From NCBI GenBank assembly GCA_051453625.1, contig JBOZIK010000001.1, positions 210,713,227 to 210,777,226 of the forward strand: a DNA stretch of 64,000 nucleotides, read 5' to 3'. The notes under the pieces were generated by a model. It was not told the origin of the DNA and ran no database searches. It was given only the letters and a program-made list of their open reading frames with translations. Source of the DNA: Welwitschia mirabilis (Eukaryota > Gnetophyta > Gnetopsida > Welwitschiales). Position numbers and translations under genes: made by a program. Shown one piece after another: positions 12,501 to 24,390 of this stretch; position 1 is the first letter of the stretch, and each line of letters begins with the position of its first letter.

Positions 12501-15129
12501 AGACTTAATTCAAAAATAATTTTGAAGTGATTAAAGAAAACTTAAAGAATATCAGAGTCTTAAAAAAATATTTCCCATTAGAATGAACTGAAGACACCAT
12601 AATATGAAGAAGAGAGGGACATTTTAAAAAGAAAAAGAATTCTTTATTATAGTAATCATCATGATGAAGATAAAAAGCTCTATTATTTAAAAGATCCCCT
12701 CTATCTTTTAACATAATAATGCATCAAAGATCTTGATGAATAAGGCCAAGATCTATATTCAAGCCAAGTTTATGAGGTTGTTGAATGATGACTTTTTGCT
12801 TCTCATCTAAAGGTTTTTCAAGATGAATTCTCCAATTTATACTCTTCATAGCAAGGAGTTTATCGAATATTCTAGCATAGTTTTCTATTTTAATACAACA
12901 TGTTTGAAATTATCTAAAATAGTTTATAGGTCTGATACAACTTCTTTGTAATTGGTATGCTTCTCCTCTAGAGAAGAGTCATCTAAAACATTAAGCATAT
13001 TTCAAATAGAATAAAGAATGTGGTTTTCTTTTTTAGAATGAATTCAAGAAGTATTTAAGATGAAATGATTTCTTTTCTTATAGATAAACTGAGGTCTACC
13101 TAATCTTAGCAAGAAGAAGAGGGGAAGATAGTTAGATAAATCACTTTACTAAGTAATAAAAAAGTTGAAAGAAGAAATTACAAGAAGAAAGGTAGATTCT
13201 ATTAAGATGCTCTCAAATAAAACTTTCTTAGGATCTAATGTCTTTTCAAGTGAATAAGTGAGAAGGGCTTATAGAGGGCTGAGGAATGGGATCAAAAATA
13301 TTCCATTCAACTTTTAGATAAAGCTAGCTTTTTAGCTCTTGAGTATTCTAATGAAGGAGGGCCACAAGCTTATTATAATAATTTTTAAAAAAATCTAAAA
13401 TCATTAAAAAGAATATAATTAGCATGAGGGAGATGAGAGGTGAGCCATTTTTAAAGGACAATGCTTTCAATAGAAGTAATAAAAGAATAGATATTATGTA
13501 TTTCTATTGAATAATTTTAAATTTAAAAGCAAAGATATACTACATGATGAGTAAGCTCTTCTTCATGATTAACAATGGAAGAAATAAAGCAATTATGTAA
13601 GAGAAGAAATGCTTTATCCTTACCTTTAGAATGATTAGTGGTGAAATAAGTGTAATGAAATGATATAGCTTGAGAAAAGAAAAGCATTTCAAAAGAGGTA
13701 ATTTCAATCTCTTGCAATCTTAAGATATCAAGGAAGCTACCATGATCCAACAAAATTTTCATAATGACATGTTTTTTGGAGGAGCTTGAAAGATCCCTAA
13801 CATTTCTGAGGCAAAATTAATCATGGATGGGAAGTGATAATAGCTCCATCAAAGGAGTTTTCATTAAGCCTTATTTTAGAAAAAAAGAGAAAAACTTGCA
13901 ATATTTTTAAGAGCATCATTAAAAATAGTAAAATAATTAGGAATACCTTTCTTAGTCAAAGAAATTAAAGAGAGGAAAGGTCAATATCTAACTTTAGGAG
14001 AGTAAGAGTGTTTTTCATTTTTTATAATAGTAATCTAAGTTGAGTCTTTCACTAAGGTTTATTTACTACTTGTATGCACTATTTCAATAAAGGAAGAGTG
14101 ACAGGTTTTAGTAGGAGGATTAGGGGTGGAAGGTATTGTAACTTCTATTGTTCTAATATCTTTTTTATTATTTGTGTTGGCTATTTTGGGTACTTTGGCT
14201 AGAGAATTTTTTGTGTTTTCTACATTTCCTTCTTATGATTTTGGAGTTGGCTACTTAGTAGAAAGAAGAGAACAATTCTCTTTTCAATGGCCTTCTTTAC
14301 AATATGAAAATGCTTATTTATTAAAAGGAATAGATATTGAGCTTTTTTCTCAAATTTGTACACACCTACTTGGAATTTAATCATTTTAGAAATGGACCTA
14401 TAATATCAACTTATGCANNNNNNNNNNNNNNNNNNNNNNNNNNNNNNAACCACTTATGATCTTCTATAACATATTTCCTAAGTGTTTCATCCAGTTAATA
14501 ACTAAAAGGACACAATAAAAGAGGTAAATCTAAAAGATCTATCCAAATAAAGATTTAACATTTTTCTTCATAAAATATAATGTTGTAGTTCTATGAAGAA
14601 AGAATAAGAAATATTTCTTTGATATACGATAGACCTCCATCCTTGATTTCCTCTGTGTCAACTTATTTATGAATGTGGAACCAGAAAATGCTACCTGAGA
14701 GGTTGTGCACAAAAATAACTTAAAAACCTTTTGCTATCTAAACAGTGCAAAGACAAGATTAAAGCTCATCCAGAGAAGGGATGGACCCAATACAATATCC
14801 TATTAAATGCTCTTGCTAAAATTGATTATAAGAGAAATTAAAGAAATCTTCAAATAAAGCAAGAACTATCTTCAAAGGAGAAGGATGAGCTATAGCTTTT
14901 CCATTACTAGGAGAGGAAGGGTTTAGAGTGTTGACCATGGTCTCAAGGAAAAATAACCCTTAACAAGCCTATTAGAATGTAGCATAAAGAAATTTGGACA
15001 TTTTATTATAACATGCACAAACATGCACTAGCATATAAGACCATGCACGGGATTAGAAGATCTTAAAAGGAAAAGTTGAAGAGCCATTTTTCAAGTGATG
15101 AGAATTTTAGTGATGATTTCTTTTTCATT
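9536..15129 (-). mobile_element. L1-like LINE inserted in gypsy I
   Basis: A 5.6 kb non-LTR retrotransposon on the minus strand. ORF1 remnants at about 14440-14750 resemble the DUF4283 type found in plant L1 elements (WIDLLDLPLLL-like). The endonuclease is at about 13400-13820 (NVRDLSSSSKKHVIMKILL then LRLQEIE; later KWLTSHLPHANYIL). The RT is at about 10700-11400, with GYPLNPYLYIL in place of GDPLSPYLF. The catalytic ADD box has decayed to VNG (about 11195-11222), and the LGI.FGF region lies downstream. The 3' end is the A tail, seen as T8 at 9537-9544. A perfect 10-bp target-site duplication flanks it. Many stops and three N runs show a dead copy. It separates the gypsy I RT from its RNase H. 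Confidence 0.88.
11889..12660. repeat. Two to three tandem copies of a ~260-bp LINE segment around a 100-N gap
   Basis: A unit running from the GAGCTCTTCAATAAA word to ATTCTTTATTATAGTA occurs in part at 11889-12065. It occurs again, after the N run 12066-12165, in part at 12166-12376, and fully at about 12391-12660. The first and second copies meet at the 100-N gap as overlapping ends. The second and third are joined without Ns. The unit belongs to the LINE stretch between endonuclease and RT. Confidence 0.82.
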
Positions 15130-15139
15130 ACTTACATTA
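15130..15139. repeat. Target-site duplication, right copy, of the LINE
   Basis: ACTTACATTA, identical to 9526-9535. It marks the 5' end of the LINE and the point where gypsy I coding sequence resumes. Confidence 0.85.
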
Positions 15140-18100
15140 GTTATTACCTACAAGAAAAATATCAATTATTAGCTTGAAAAATAACTAAAGATAATAGAAG
15201 CTCCTTAATTTTTTAAAAAACTGGTTCAAATTTACATGTCCAAGAGAAAAATATATCTTTAAGAAGTAATTAAGTCAAAGGTTTACTATGATAACTAAAA
15301 CATACAATCAAACAATGATATATACTATTATGTTCTAAAAAAGATCTTACATTTTCAACATAAATAGGATTGGAAAGAGAATGAATGATAATAAACTTAT
15401 TAGAATCTAATTCTATTCCTTTCTTAGAGATGATATGCCTAATAAAAACGCCTCTAGTTATCATAAAATAACTTTTTTCCAATTAAAATTATGATTAATA
15501 TAATAATTTAATTTCAACATGAAAAACATAATGTTTAATCAAAAGAGTCACCATAAAAATAAGAATCATTTATAAAGGTTTTAAAAAATAATTTATGAAT
15601 TTAGTAAGAAGATTAGTTGTACATCTTTAAAAAGTCACAAGAGTATTAAATAGACCACAAGGTATATAAGAGTAGATAAAAGTTCTAAAATAATAAGTAA
15701 AATTGGTTTTATCATGATCTTTTTAGGTTATAAAAATTTTATTGTAGTCACTATTTTCATCCAAAAAACAATAATATGGTAGCCAATAAGTTTATCAAGA
15801 ATTTCATCAATAAAAGGAATAGGAAAATGACCTTTTTTAGTATAAGAATTTATAGTATAAAATCTACATAGATTCAACATTTACCATTTTTATTTAAAAT
15901 AATTTGCAAATGGGTCATTCATTCATGATGCACAATGGGGCAAATGATGTTATATTTTTAAAGTTTCATGATCTCCTCTTCAACAATATCCCAAGTTTTG
16001 TATTTAGGCTACATTGAGGTTTATAAATAAAATTCGTATCAGCTTCTAAATAGATATGATTTGAATAAATAGAAGGATAAATACTAGTTAAATCATGACA
16101 AGCTTAAGTAAAGGCTTGGGAATTTTCAATTAATAAGTTAATAAGCTCTTTTTATTAAAAAGGAGTAAGTTGTATACCAATGATAATAGGCTTAGATAGA
16201 TTACTATCTAAGAAGATATACTTTAAATGATCAGGTAGATATTTTAAAGCACCATTAGCAACATTATTACTAGTAAAAACATCATTAATAAAAAATTCAT
16301 TTTTAATTCATTAAAAGCATAATTAAAATTTTAAAATTAAACACATTTAGTACAATTACTAATTTCATTTAAATCTAAATAAGATATAACAAGAAATTCA
16401 TTAAAAAAAAGTCAAACATAGCATATTAATTGTAAGTTAAACTTTATTGAAGGATAAATGTTCCTTTAAATCAATAGAATTTTTCTTCCAATTAGAAAAT
16501 AAATTTAAGTTAATGAAGATATTATCAAACTATTTTTAATATGACTGCTTTACAGTTAATATTTGCTTTAGCAGTTGCAAGCCAAGGTCATTCAAAAATA
16601 AGAGGGTAACTAGTTGAATCAATAAGAAAGTTAAGAATAACAAAGTTAATAAGATAAATGGACTTATCTATCTAAATTGATACATCTATCAAAATTCCTA
16701 AGTGTTTAATCAAGGTTCTATTGACCATAGAAATAATTATATTAGCATCATCTATATGGTTGAAATCTAAGTCTTAGGAAATGGTTTTAGACATAATATT
16801 AACTTGAACTCATAAATCTACCAAGGCTTTTTCAATAATATGACATATAATAGTAATGGTAATGGTAGGGGATCTAGGGTCACCATATCTCTAGAATTTT
16901 AAATGGAAAAATACAGGTAGTAAAGGTTATAAGGTTAATTTTTCCTTTAGATGATTGAATTTTTATTTTACATGTGCAAAGATATGTAAGAAATTCTACA
17001 TAATATGGGATTTTCTTGATTACTTTAAGAATAAGAATATTAATATTAAGATATTTAAAGATTTTAGAATATGCTCATAATTAATAGATTCATCAAGTTC
17101 AAGACAACTATGAAAAGGAATGGAATTACCTAAGTTTCTCTTTTGAAATATTTCTTAAATCAAGTTAAATATTTTCTCTTAAATTTTTTAAATTATCACC
17201 TTCTAATGCTTTAATAGTAGGCTCAACAATAATTTTATCACTTCTTAATGTAATGGAATTCACATCAGTGTACCCTTTCATTACATTATATGATTTTGTA
17301 TTAGGAGTAAATTAATATATCAAACTAGGATGACTTTTCTTATTAAGCATTTACCACATGTATTTCATTTAATTCATCAATAACTTCATCATTTCTTCTA
17401 ATTTATTCTTTCCAGAAGAAAGAAGAGGTAAAGGTTTAGGTTGCCATTGATATTGAGTACTATAAGGATGAAGAGCATTATAATTATGACTACAAATGTG
17501 TGGATGAGAATTTAGGTACTTATTAAAGGGTAAATGATGATAATAATTTTTATTAAAGGCATGATTTTAAAATAAAGGTGATGATAAGGTATTTTAAGTT
17601 ACCTTAATTTTTACAATATTTAATGTAATAGCCCTTTACTTAATATAGCTCATAAAAATATAAACTTGAAGAAGACTAAGTTAGATTTTTATTAAAATTG
17701 TCTTATTATAATTTAAGATTTTGGAATTAAGTAGATAGAANNNNNNNNNNNNNNNNNNNNNNNNNNNNNNNNNNNNNNNNNNNNNNNNNNNNNNNNNNNN
17801 NNNNNNNNNNNNNNNNNNNNNNNNNNNNNNNNNNNNNNNNTTATTAAGGAGAAACAGGTAATAATTTAATTTCCTGTTAATATTCATCCTTATTATAAAG
17901 ATGAAAGGAATTATAATGGAAATTATTTGGATAAGACTTAAGATACTTATTAAATGACATGGGATTATGATAATATTGATTAAATGTATGAGCTTCAAAA
18001 ATATGGTGATGATGTAAAACACTTTGAGCTAACTTAAATCTTTTACAAAATCTAATGGAATGACACCCTCCATAATATAACTCATAAAAAGATAAACTTA

Positions 18101-18720
18101 AAGAAGACTAAGTTAGATTTTTATTAAAATTATCTTATTATAATTTAAGATTTTGGAATTAAGTAGATAGAACTTCCATTTTTTCACTAACTCATCATTT
18201 GATTTATCCTTATTTATAAGTTCATTTAAGTTAATATTACTTCTCATGTGATCATTTTTAATGTCTTCCCATCTATGCATAACCTCTACCATTTCTATTC
18301 TAATTCCTTCCAAGCTTCATCAACTGTTATGTCTAATAATTTCTCATTAGTAAAAGTTTCCATCATATTTATAATTTCTTTATTCAAATCTTCTAAGAAA
18401 AACTTAAATAACGTCAAAATTTCAAAATGATAAATGGGAGTTTCTTAAAAGTCCTCAAAAGCTTTAAAATAACATTTACTATAAGATTACTTAAAGCTAC
18501 TAATAATCTTTTCATCTAATTAATGCACATTATAGATAGGAATATCTTGATGAAAGCTTATTTAAACTTTATAAGATGTAAAAGATCCTCATCATTAAAA
18601 ATAATCCTAAGATAATATTTAGCTATATCCTTTAAAAAAAGAGGGATAATTATTGATTTGGATGAATCTGAAGGATTCAAAGCATAATCTTTTAAACTAA
18701 GTTAAATTATTTAAGAAAAT
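15140..18720 (-). mobile_element. Gypsy I, 5' half: RT, protease and gag
   Basis: Minus-strand Ty3/gypsy sequence. The RT thumb reads EKSYFMITRGVFIRHIISKK (15400-15482) and VRSFLEHNSIY (about 15330), then the connector FKKIKELL up to the LINE insertion point. The RT fingers and palm lie at 15500-15930 (YTKKGHFPIPFIDEIL). The aspartic protease at about 16540-16830 reads VDL.VQVNIM in place of the D-T-G-A loop and ends PLIFE*PWLATAKANINCK. Gag is at about 18400-18720 (LFLKDIAKYYL, then the GAG core). Frameshifts are frequent, and the RT catalytic FMDDF is lost. The order gag-protease-RT, then RNase H and integrase at 9.5-8.06 kb, completes one element. Confidence 0.85.
17405..18176. repeat. Direct duplication around the 100-N gap at 17741-17840
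   Basis: The 97 bases ending at the gap (17644-17740) recur at about 18080-18176 with few differences. Weaker similarity extends left to about 17405 and to the start of the right contig at 17841. The left copy stops at the gap, and the right copy continues into gag. It probably represents overlapping contig ends. Confidence 0.75.
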
Positions 18721-21700
18721 CATAAGAATACTTAAACTATATGATAATTAAAAGTAGGAAAATCCTTAAGATTTGATAAAAACTACCACAAGAGGATAAA
18801 ATAAATGCAGGAATTTCTTTTTTAACCTTCAAAAGGTTTTCAAAGAGTAAGTTGAGGATTAGAATTTTAAGCATTACTATCATGGGTAACCATTTAATAA
18901 GATAGAGAATTTAAAAATTCAATAAGGTATTAAAAATTTTGAGATAATAGTATTAAACTTAAAAATTGTTAATTTGATAAGGTAGACTTAGAGCTATAAA
19001 AAGTTTCTAAACTTTTTCTAGTAAATATCTTAGATTTACTCATATATGCATAGTATAAAAAATATCATAAAAAGAGATGCATAAGATGATAGTAAAAGTT
19101 GGAACATGTGAACCTAAAAGGCTTGTTGAAGTAATGTAGTACTTATGGATTCATTGATGCATTTTTAATGTGGGAATCACTTGAAAACAATGCAACTTCC
19201 ATGTGTATATGTCTATTCACAAAGCTAAGTACAATATTTTATATAAAAAATCAAAAGTATTTCTCGATAATGATTCCAATTTTGAATGAACGAGAAACTT
19301 AATTTTTAAAGTATAGAGATCATATTCTAAGCCTTAGAAGAATATTTATATATTTAACTTAATAATTTAACTTAGGCAAAAGAAATCAAGCATAAATAGT
19401 TCACAAAAGATCATAAATAAATCTCTTGCATTAAATTGCATAAGTAGTAGAAGCATATGAATATCAAATTAATAAAACACTTTTGCATAGATTATTTTCA
19501 AATATTATACATTACTTTATCAAACTATCAGTTAACATGATAAAAAAAAAACTATCTTTAATTAATGTACAAGTTCTCACAACACATGACATATAATTAA
19601 TGTTAAGAATTACATTTGTAAAAAAAAAAATTCCATAATAGGTAAAAAGATAAATACATTAAAGAAGAAAAAATAATTTTCTTACATTAAAGAAGAAAAA
19701 ATAATTTTCTTTAAACATTAACTTTCAATTTAATTATCATTTATAACTCAAGCGAATGTTTAAAAGAGTTAAAATAATTAAAACTACTTAAGTTAGTATT
19801 AGAAAAAAATAATTTTTCATAAAAAGTTCCCTATTTAACATAATGTAAAATGACTACATATGAGTCATTTAAAGATATTGTTCCTTTACATACTAATTTT
19901 TTAACAACTTAAAATCAAATCATAGAACTTTAAAAACATGATTTTTTAAACTAATGTAGCAAATCGATTGATGTTGACAATATTTTCACTAAATATCGAT
20001 ACATTTGACTTGAATGATAGCCCTTAGTTAAGTAAGTAGTGAGTTATAAAAGTAATGTAACATCTAAATAAGGTTATGAATTAACACGTTATTAATAAAA
20101 ATCAACATGTGAATGTTTATGTAATTAAAGTAAACTTATTTAATTTTTCATTATTTTGATTGGAAGAAAGAAATAAAAGAAAACAAAGAGATAGGAAAGG
20201 AGGATAAGAAACTTAAGAAAGGACTTATAACTTTGGAAAACCCCTAAAACAATTTGAACATGTTCTAAAAAATGTCTCTAGAGCTAAATATTTAAGATCA
20301 AGTAAAATCAATTAAAACTAATAAGAAATCTACAAACAGAATGGTTAATCTGACTTTAACCAAGAATATTCAGAAAGATATACATAAAAAATAATAAATT
20401 TAATATTTTAAAGGTTTCAATATTAATAGAAAAATTTAATGTGCAAAAATAGAAAAATTAATATTTCATAGCTCATAAAATTTTTCAAGTAAAAATACAA
20501 CTCTATTATGAATGATCAAAAATTTAATTTTGGAGGCTAAATTGAATTTTAGACTGATAGGACATCAAATTTTTTAAATCATGAAAGGAATGTACTAATA
20601 CAATTTAAGAGTAATTAGGTTCTATAGAAAGAGATATGGTCAATGCAAGCATTAAAATTTACTAGTTCTATAATTTTTAAAAAANNNNNNNNNNNNNNNN
20701 NNNNNNNNNNNNNNNNNNNNNNNNNNNNNNNNNNNNNNNNNNNNNNNNNNNNNNNNNNNNNNNNNNNNNNNNNNNNNNNNNNNNNNNNNNNNNNNNNNNN
20801 NNNNNNNNNNNNNNNNNNNNNNNNNNNNNNNNNNNNNNNNNNNNNNNNNNNNNNNNNNNNNNNNNNNNNNNNNNNNNNNNNNNNNNNNNNNNNNNNNNNN
20901 NNNNNNNNNNNNNNNNNNNNNNNNNNNNNNNNNNNNNNNNNNNNNNNNNNNNNNNNNNNNNNNNNNNNNNNNNNNNNNNNNNNNNNNNNNNNNNNNNNNN
21001 NNNNNNNNNNNNNNNNNNNNNNNNNNNNNNNNNNNNNNNNNNNNNNNNNNNNNNNNNNNNNNNNNNNNNNNNNNNNNNNNNNNNNNNNNNNNNNNNNNNN
21101 NNNNNNNNNNNNNNNNNNNNNNNNNNNNNNNNNNNNNNNNNNNNNNNNNNNNNNNNNNNNNNNNNNNNNNNNNNNNNNNNNNNNNNNNNNNNNNNNNNNN
21201 NNNNNNNNNNNNNNNNNNNNNNNNNNNNNNNNNNNNNNNNNNNNNNNNNNNNNNNNNNNNNAATTTTTTAAATCATGGAAGGAATGTACTAATACAATTT
21301 AAGAGTAATTAGGTTCCATGGTAAGAGATATTGCTAATGCAAGCATTAAAATTTACTAGTTCTATAATTTAAAAAAAATGAAAAGAGAGACGTACTAATG
21401 TAATAATGAAAAATCTTAATTTCAAAATTTAGTAAGTTAAATATGGACATAATACATTTATGATATGGAATCATGAGAAAATGTACTAGAACAAATGAGA
21501 AGAATGAAGGAAAGAAGAGATAATATGAATAGAACACATTCTTTCTTTAACAAAACGTAACCAACCATGCAAAATTAAATAATGCTATGATAGGTACTCC
21601 ATGTTCTAAAATTCCATTAGCACTATTTATGAAACATGTTGTAACAATATTAATTAAACTAAAAGAAATATATTATGAAAATGCACAAATCAAGCAAACA

Positions 21701-21960
21701 TAAGAATAAAAATATAAAGAAAATAATGTTTATTAGTTTTAGATGCAATCACGTCCCTTTCGATAAGTCTTCAATTCAAATGCTTATAAGATTTATTACC
21801 TTCTCCTCCTTCTGCATTAATTATTCATGTATACTTCATCACCCCTATAATGCCTTTAGATGAATGAAGATGGGAGAAAACATGATAAAGAATGAGGATA
21901 AAGAATGAATTATAAAAAAATGCAAAAGACTAAAAATAGATGTAGATGTCAGCAATGGAT
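18721..21960. other. Gypsy I leader or degenerate gag N-terminus; nothing else recognised
   Basis: AT-rich sequence between the gag core and a putative LTR. It has no ORF of note and no domain that I recognise. By position it should be the 5' leader and gag N-terminus of gypsy I. I could not find a clear primer-binding site. A 577-N run lies at 20685-21261. Short tandem AT-rich duplications occur, such as ACATTAAAGAAGAAAAAATA near 19657-19695. Confidence 0.4.
20569..21377. repeat. Direct duplication flanking the 577-N gap
   Basis: About 116 bases at 20569-20684 recur at 21262-21377 with scattered substitutions. Again the left copy ends at the N run and the right copy continues. This gap is not 100 N long, so its size was probably estimated, yet the overlap pattern is the same as at the 100-N gaps. 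Confidence 0.75.
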
Positions 21961-22850
21961 GAGAATTAAGACTAAAAAAGATTTCCAAAGGTAATATCAA
22001 GAGAGTATCAACTTATAAGTAAGTAAATAAGAAATGTAGTGTAGTTGAAAACTCCTTTAATGCTTGAAAATATATTAAAATTAAGTTCAAAGCATGTAGT
22101 TGACTTCAACATGGATAGATATGTGGTTTAGCATTTTAGTATTTGAGGATGAAGGGAATGGGATGGGGGTATTTATAGATACATGCACTAAGGTTGGTTT
22201 TAAGTTAAGAAGCTTTCATAACATGTGATTTTGATCATGTGATTTACATAATCAAAAATTAAAGAGTTATATGATGCTAGAACACCAATTTAAACTAGGA
22301 AATAATGCTATAATGCCATAGATAGTTACACTAGTAACCACTAAAACTAAAAATTATAAATTAACTTAAATTTAATGTTTTAATTAATATTACATAAAGG
22401 CATTATAATTGGTTTAAAAATGACCAGTAATGAATAAATCGTAACTCCTATAAAGTAAATTTCCAAGGTAATGATGTCCTAGTAAGCTTTCATATGATCT
22501 AATGTCATGCATCTAGTTTTAAACTAAGTTAGCATTATTGCATTAGCAAGTGAATGAAATATGATATTCGAAAATGGACTATGAAACATCTCTATAATTA
22601 ATAAGTATTCCATGCTTTATATTATCACCCTTAACCTTGATTATCTACTTACAATTATTGTATAGATATTCAAATTAGATTAGAGTACATTATTTTGAGC
22701 TATTTAACATCTAGTACCTATTTCACTTACAAACTATAAAAACACATTTAAGTATATCATTATAATTTTAAAAATACCAAAAAATTATGAATATTAAAAC
22801 CTTATTTTATCAAAAATTTAAGCTTCATTAGCTACATCTATAAGTTATTT
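21961..22850 (-). mobile_element. Probable gypsy LTR with promoter
   Basis: On the minus strand this stretch contains CTATAAATACCCCCATCCC (22152-22170), a TATA box followed by a C-rich start region typical of plant gypsy LTRs. A plausible U3 lies upstream and an R/U5 region downstream. It sits between the 3' end of gypsy II (integrase ends near 22860) and the leader of gypsy I, where a 5' LTR of gypsy I is expected. The edges cannot be fixed because no matching second LTR is present. Confidence 0.5.
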
Positions 22851-24390
22851 AAGTTCATTTAGGTTTAGATCCCTAAGCTCTAAGCCAAGGCTTCATCTTG
22901 CTTTGGTTTAGCTACTTTATGGTCCATAGAGCCTTATATTGAATTTCTAAGAGGAGATGATAAGATTTCCATAATACAAGTTGGTAGTATAACATTCTAA
23001 TCAAGCTCATATGAGTGGTATGATAGGTTTGAAGAGAATCATTAAGGTGAAGGAACCAGTTCACTATCTTTTACAAAATCCTTCTTAAAGCTTAGTTAAG
23101 AAATTTTGTTTAGCCATTTATTTATGGATGATAACATGCTATGACTTTATGAGTCATTCCAAACTTTATTATTAATTAGATTAGTATATTTTCATAAAAA
23201 TACGTTTCGTCATTATTAATGATGACTTTAAAATAATTAAATTAATATAAGATGTGTTATTTTAGGAATCTCATTATAAATCTAGCATCATCAGTTCTAA
23301 TTGGATAGATTCATGTCACTTAGTGATGTAATTCATGCAAACTGATATATGTAGATATCTAAAAGATGAGAAAAATGATTTCATAAAGTTCATACTTTAG
23401 ACATTGAATGGTTTAACCTTAAAAATAGATGAAAAGAAAATCACGTTATATTTTCAATACTATCTAGATATTGATATTTCTTACAATTTTATAGTAATCC
23501 TAAGAATTTTTAAAAATAGTTAACCATTATATTCTAGATTTAATAACTTTATGAGAAGTCATTTTGGTAGAAAAGTCATCATCAAATACTCCATCACGTA
23601 TGAATTTTGAAATGTTAAAATATTTAAATTATGGAATGCATCTATGGGTTATTTAATTTGGGTAGTATTTGAGAAGCTCAGTTTGTCCCAAAAGTACTTA
23701 CTTGCTTCATACAACAATCTATGTAAAACTTATTTTTTCTAATGACTGGGAAATTTATGAGTCACAAGAATGTTAGCTATGTTAGCATACAAAGGTTCCT
23801 TTGGTATGGCTAGTAGTATTCATAAAAAATTGGTTTATTTATGAAAATAAGTGGGGATTGATGTCTAATATGAGATACTTGATCAATAACTACATTTTTT
23901 ACCTCCTTTTTATCCTGGATTTTAATGTTAAACTTTCTTAAGAAAAAGGTCTATATCATTAGTCTAGCCTTAGACTATTCTTATTCAATAAGTATTTAAG
24001 AGTAAAATGGTTAGTGAATATAGTACTTTTTAGACATATAATATATAATATAATTTTTTTCCAAAGGAAAAACCACAATGATAAACTCTTTTTCAACTAT
24101 TCTATAATTTAGTTAAGAACCTTGTAATATTCTACTTGCATAGTAAATGTCATGTGGTTTCCCATATTTTCATTATCTTAGAGTAGCTCCTATAACATAT
24201 TTTAAAGGGATTATTTAGATGATTGTAATATAATAGATAAAGTTAATACATGTTTTAAATTTTTAAAGGAATTATCACATTTAAGATTTTATTTAAAGAA
24301 AACATCTTTAGTAAGAATATTATATAAGGGTTGATAAATTCTATAGAAGTCTTGACTGAATCTTTATAGTAATTAGCATTTCTAATATTT
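22851..24390 (-). mobile_element. Gypsy II, 3' half: RNase H and integrase
   Basis: Minus-strand Ty3/gypsy pol. The RNase H N-terminus is near 24330 (FEKLK-like connector), then KPHDIYYASRILQGS and LNYRIVEKEFI (24090-24180) and IFTNHFTLKYLLNK (about 23990-24040), then EVKNVVIDQVSHI. The integrase core includes GMTHKVIACYHP*INGQ (23090-23160). Its C-terminus YYQLVLWKSYHLLLEIQYKA runs to about 22900. Stops and frameshifts are common. The RT that precedes it continues at 26246, beyond an inserted element. Confidence 0.87.

Noticed and set aside
14126-14380. An 84-codon plus-strand ORF with a hydrophobic start
   Set aside because: It lies antisense to the LINE ORF1 region and has no recognised family.
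20643-21302. A 219-codon plus-strand ORF
   Set aside because: Almost all codons are Ns. The ends are AT-rich noncoding sequence.
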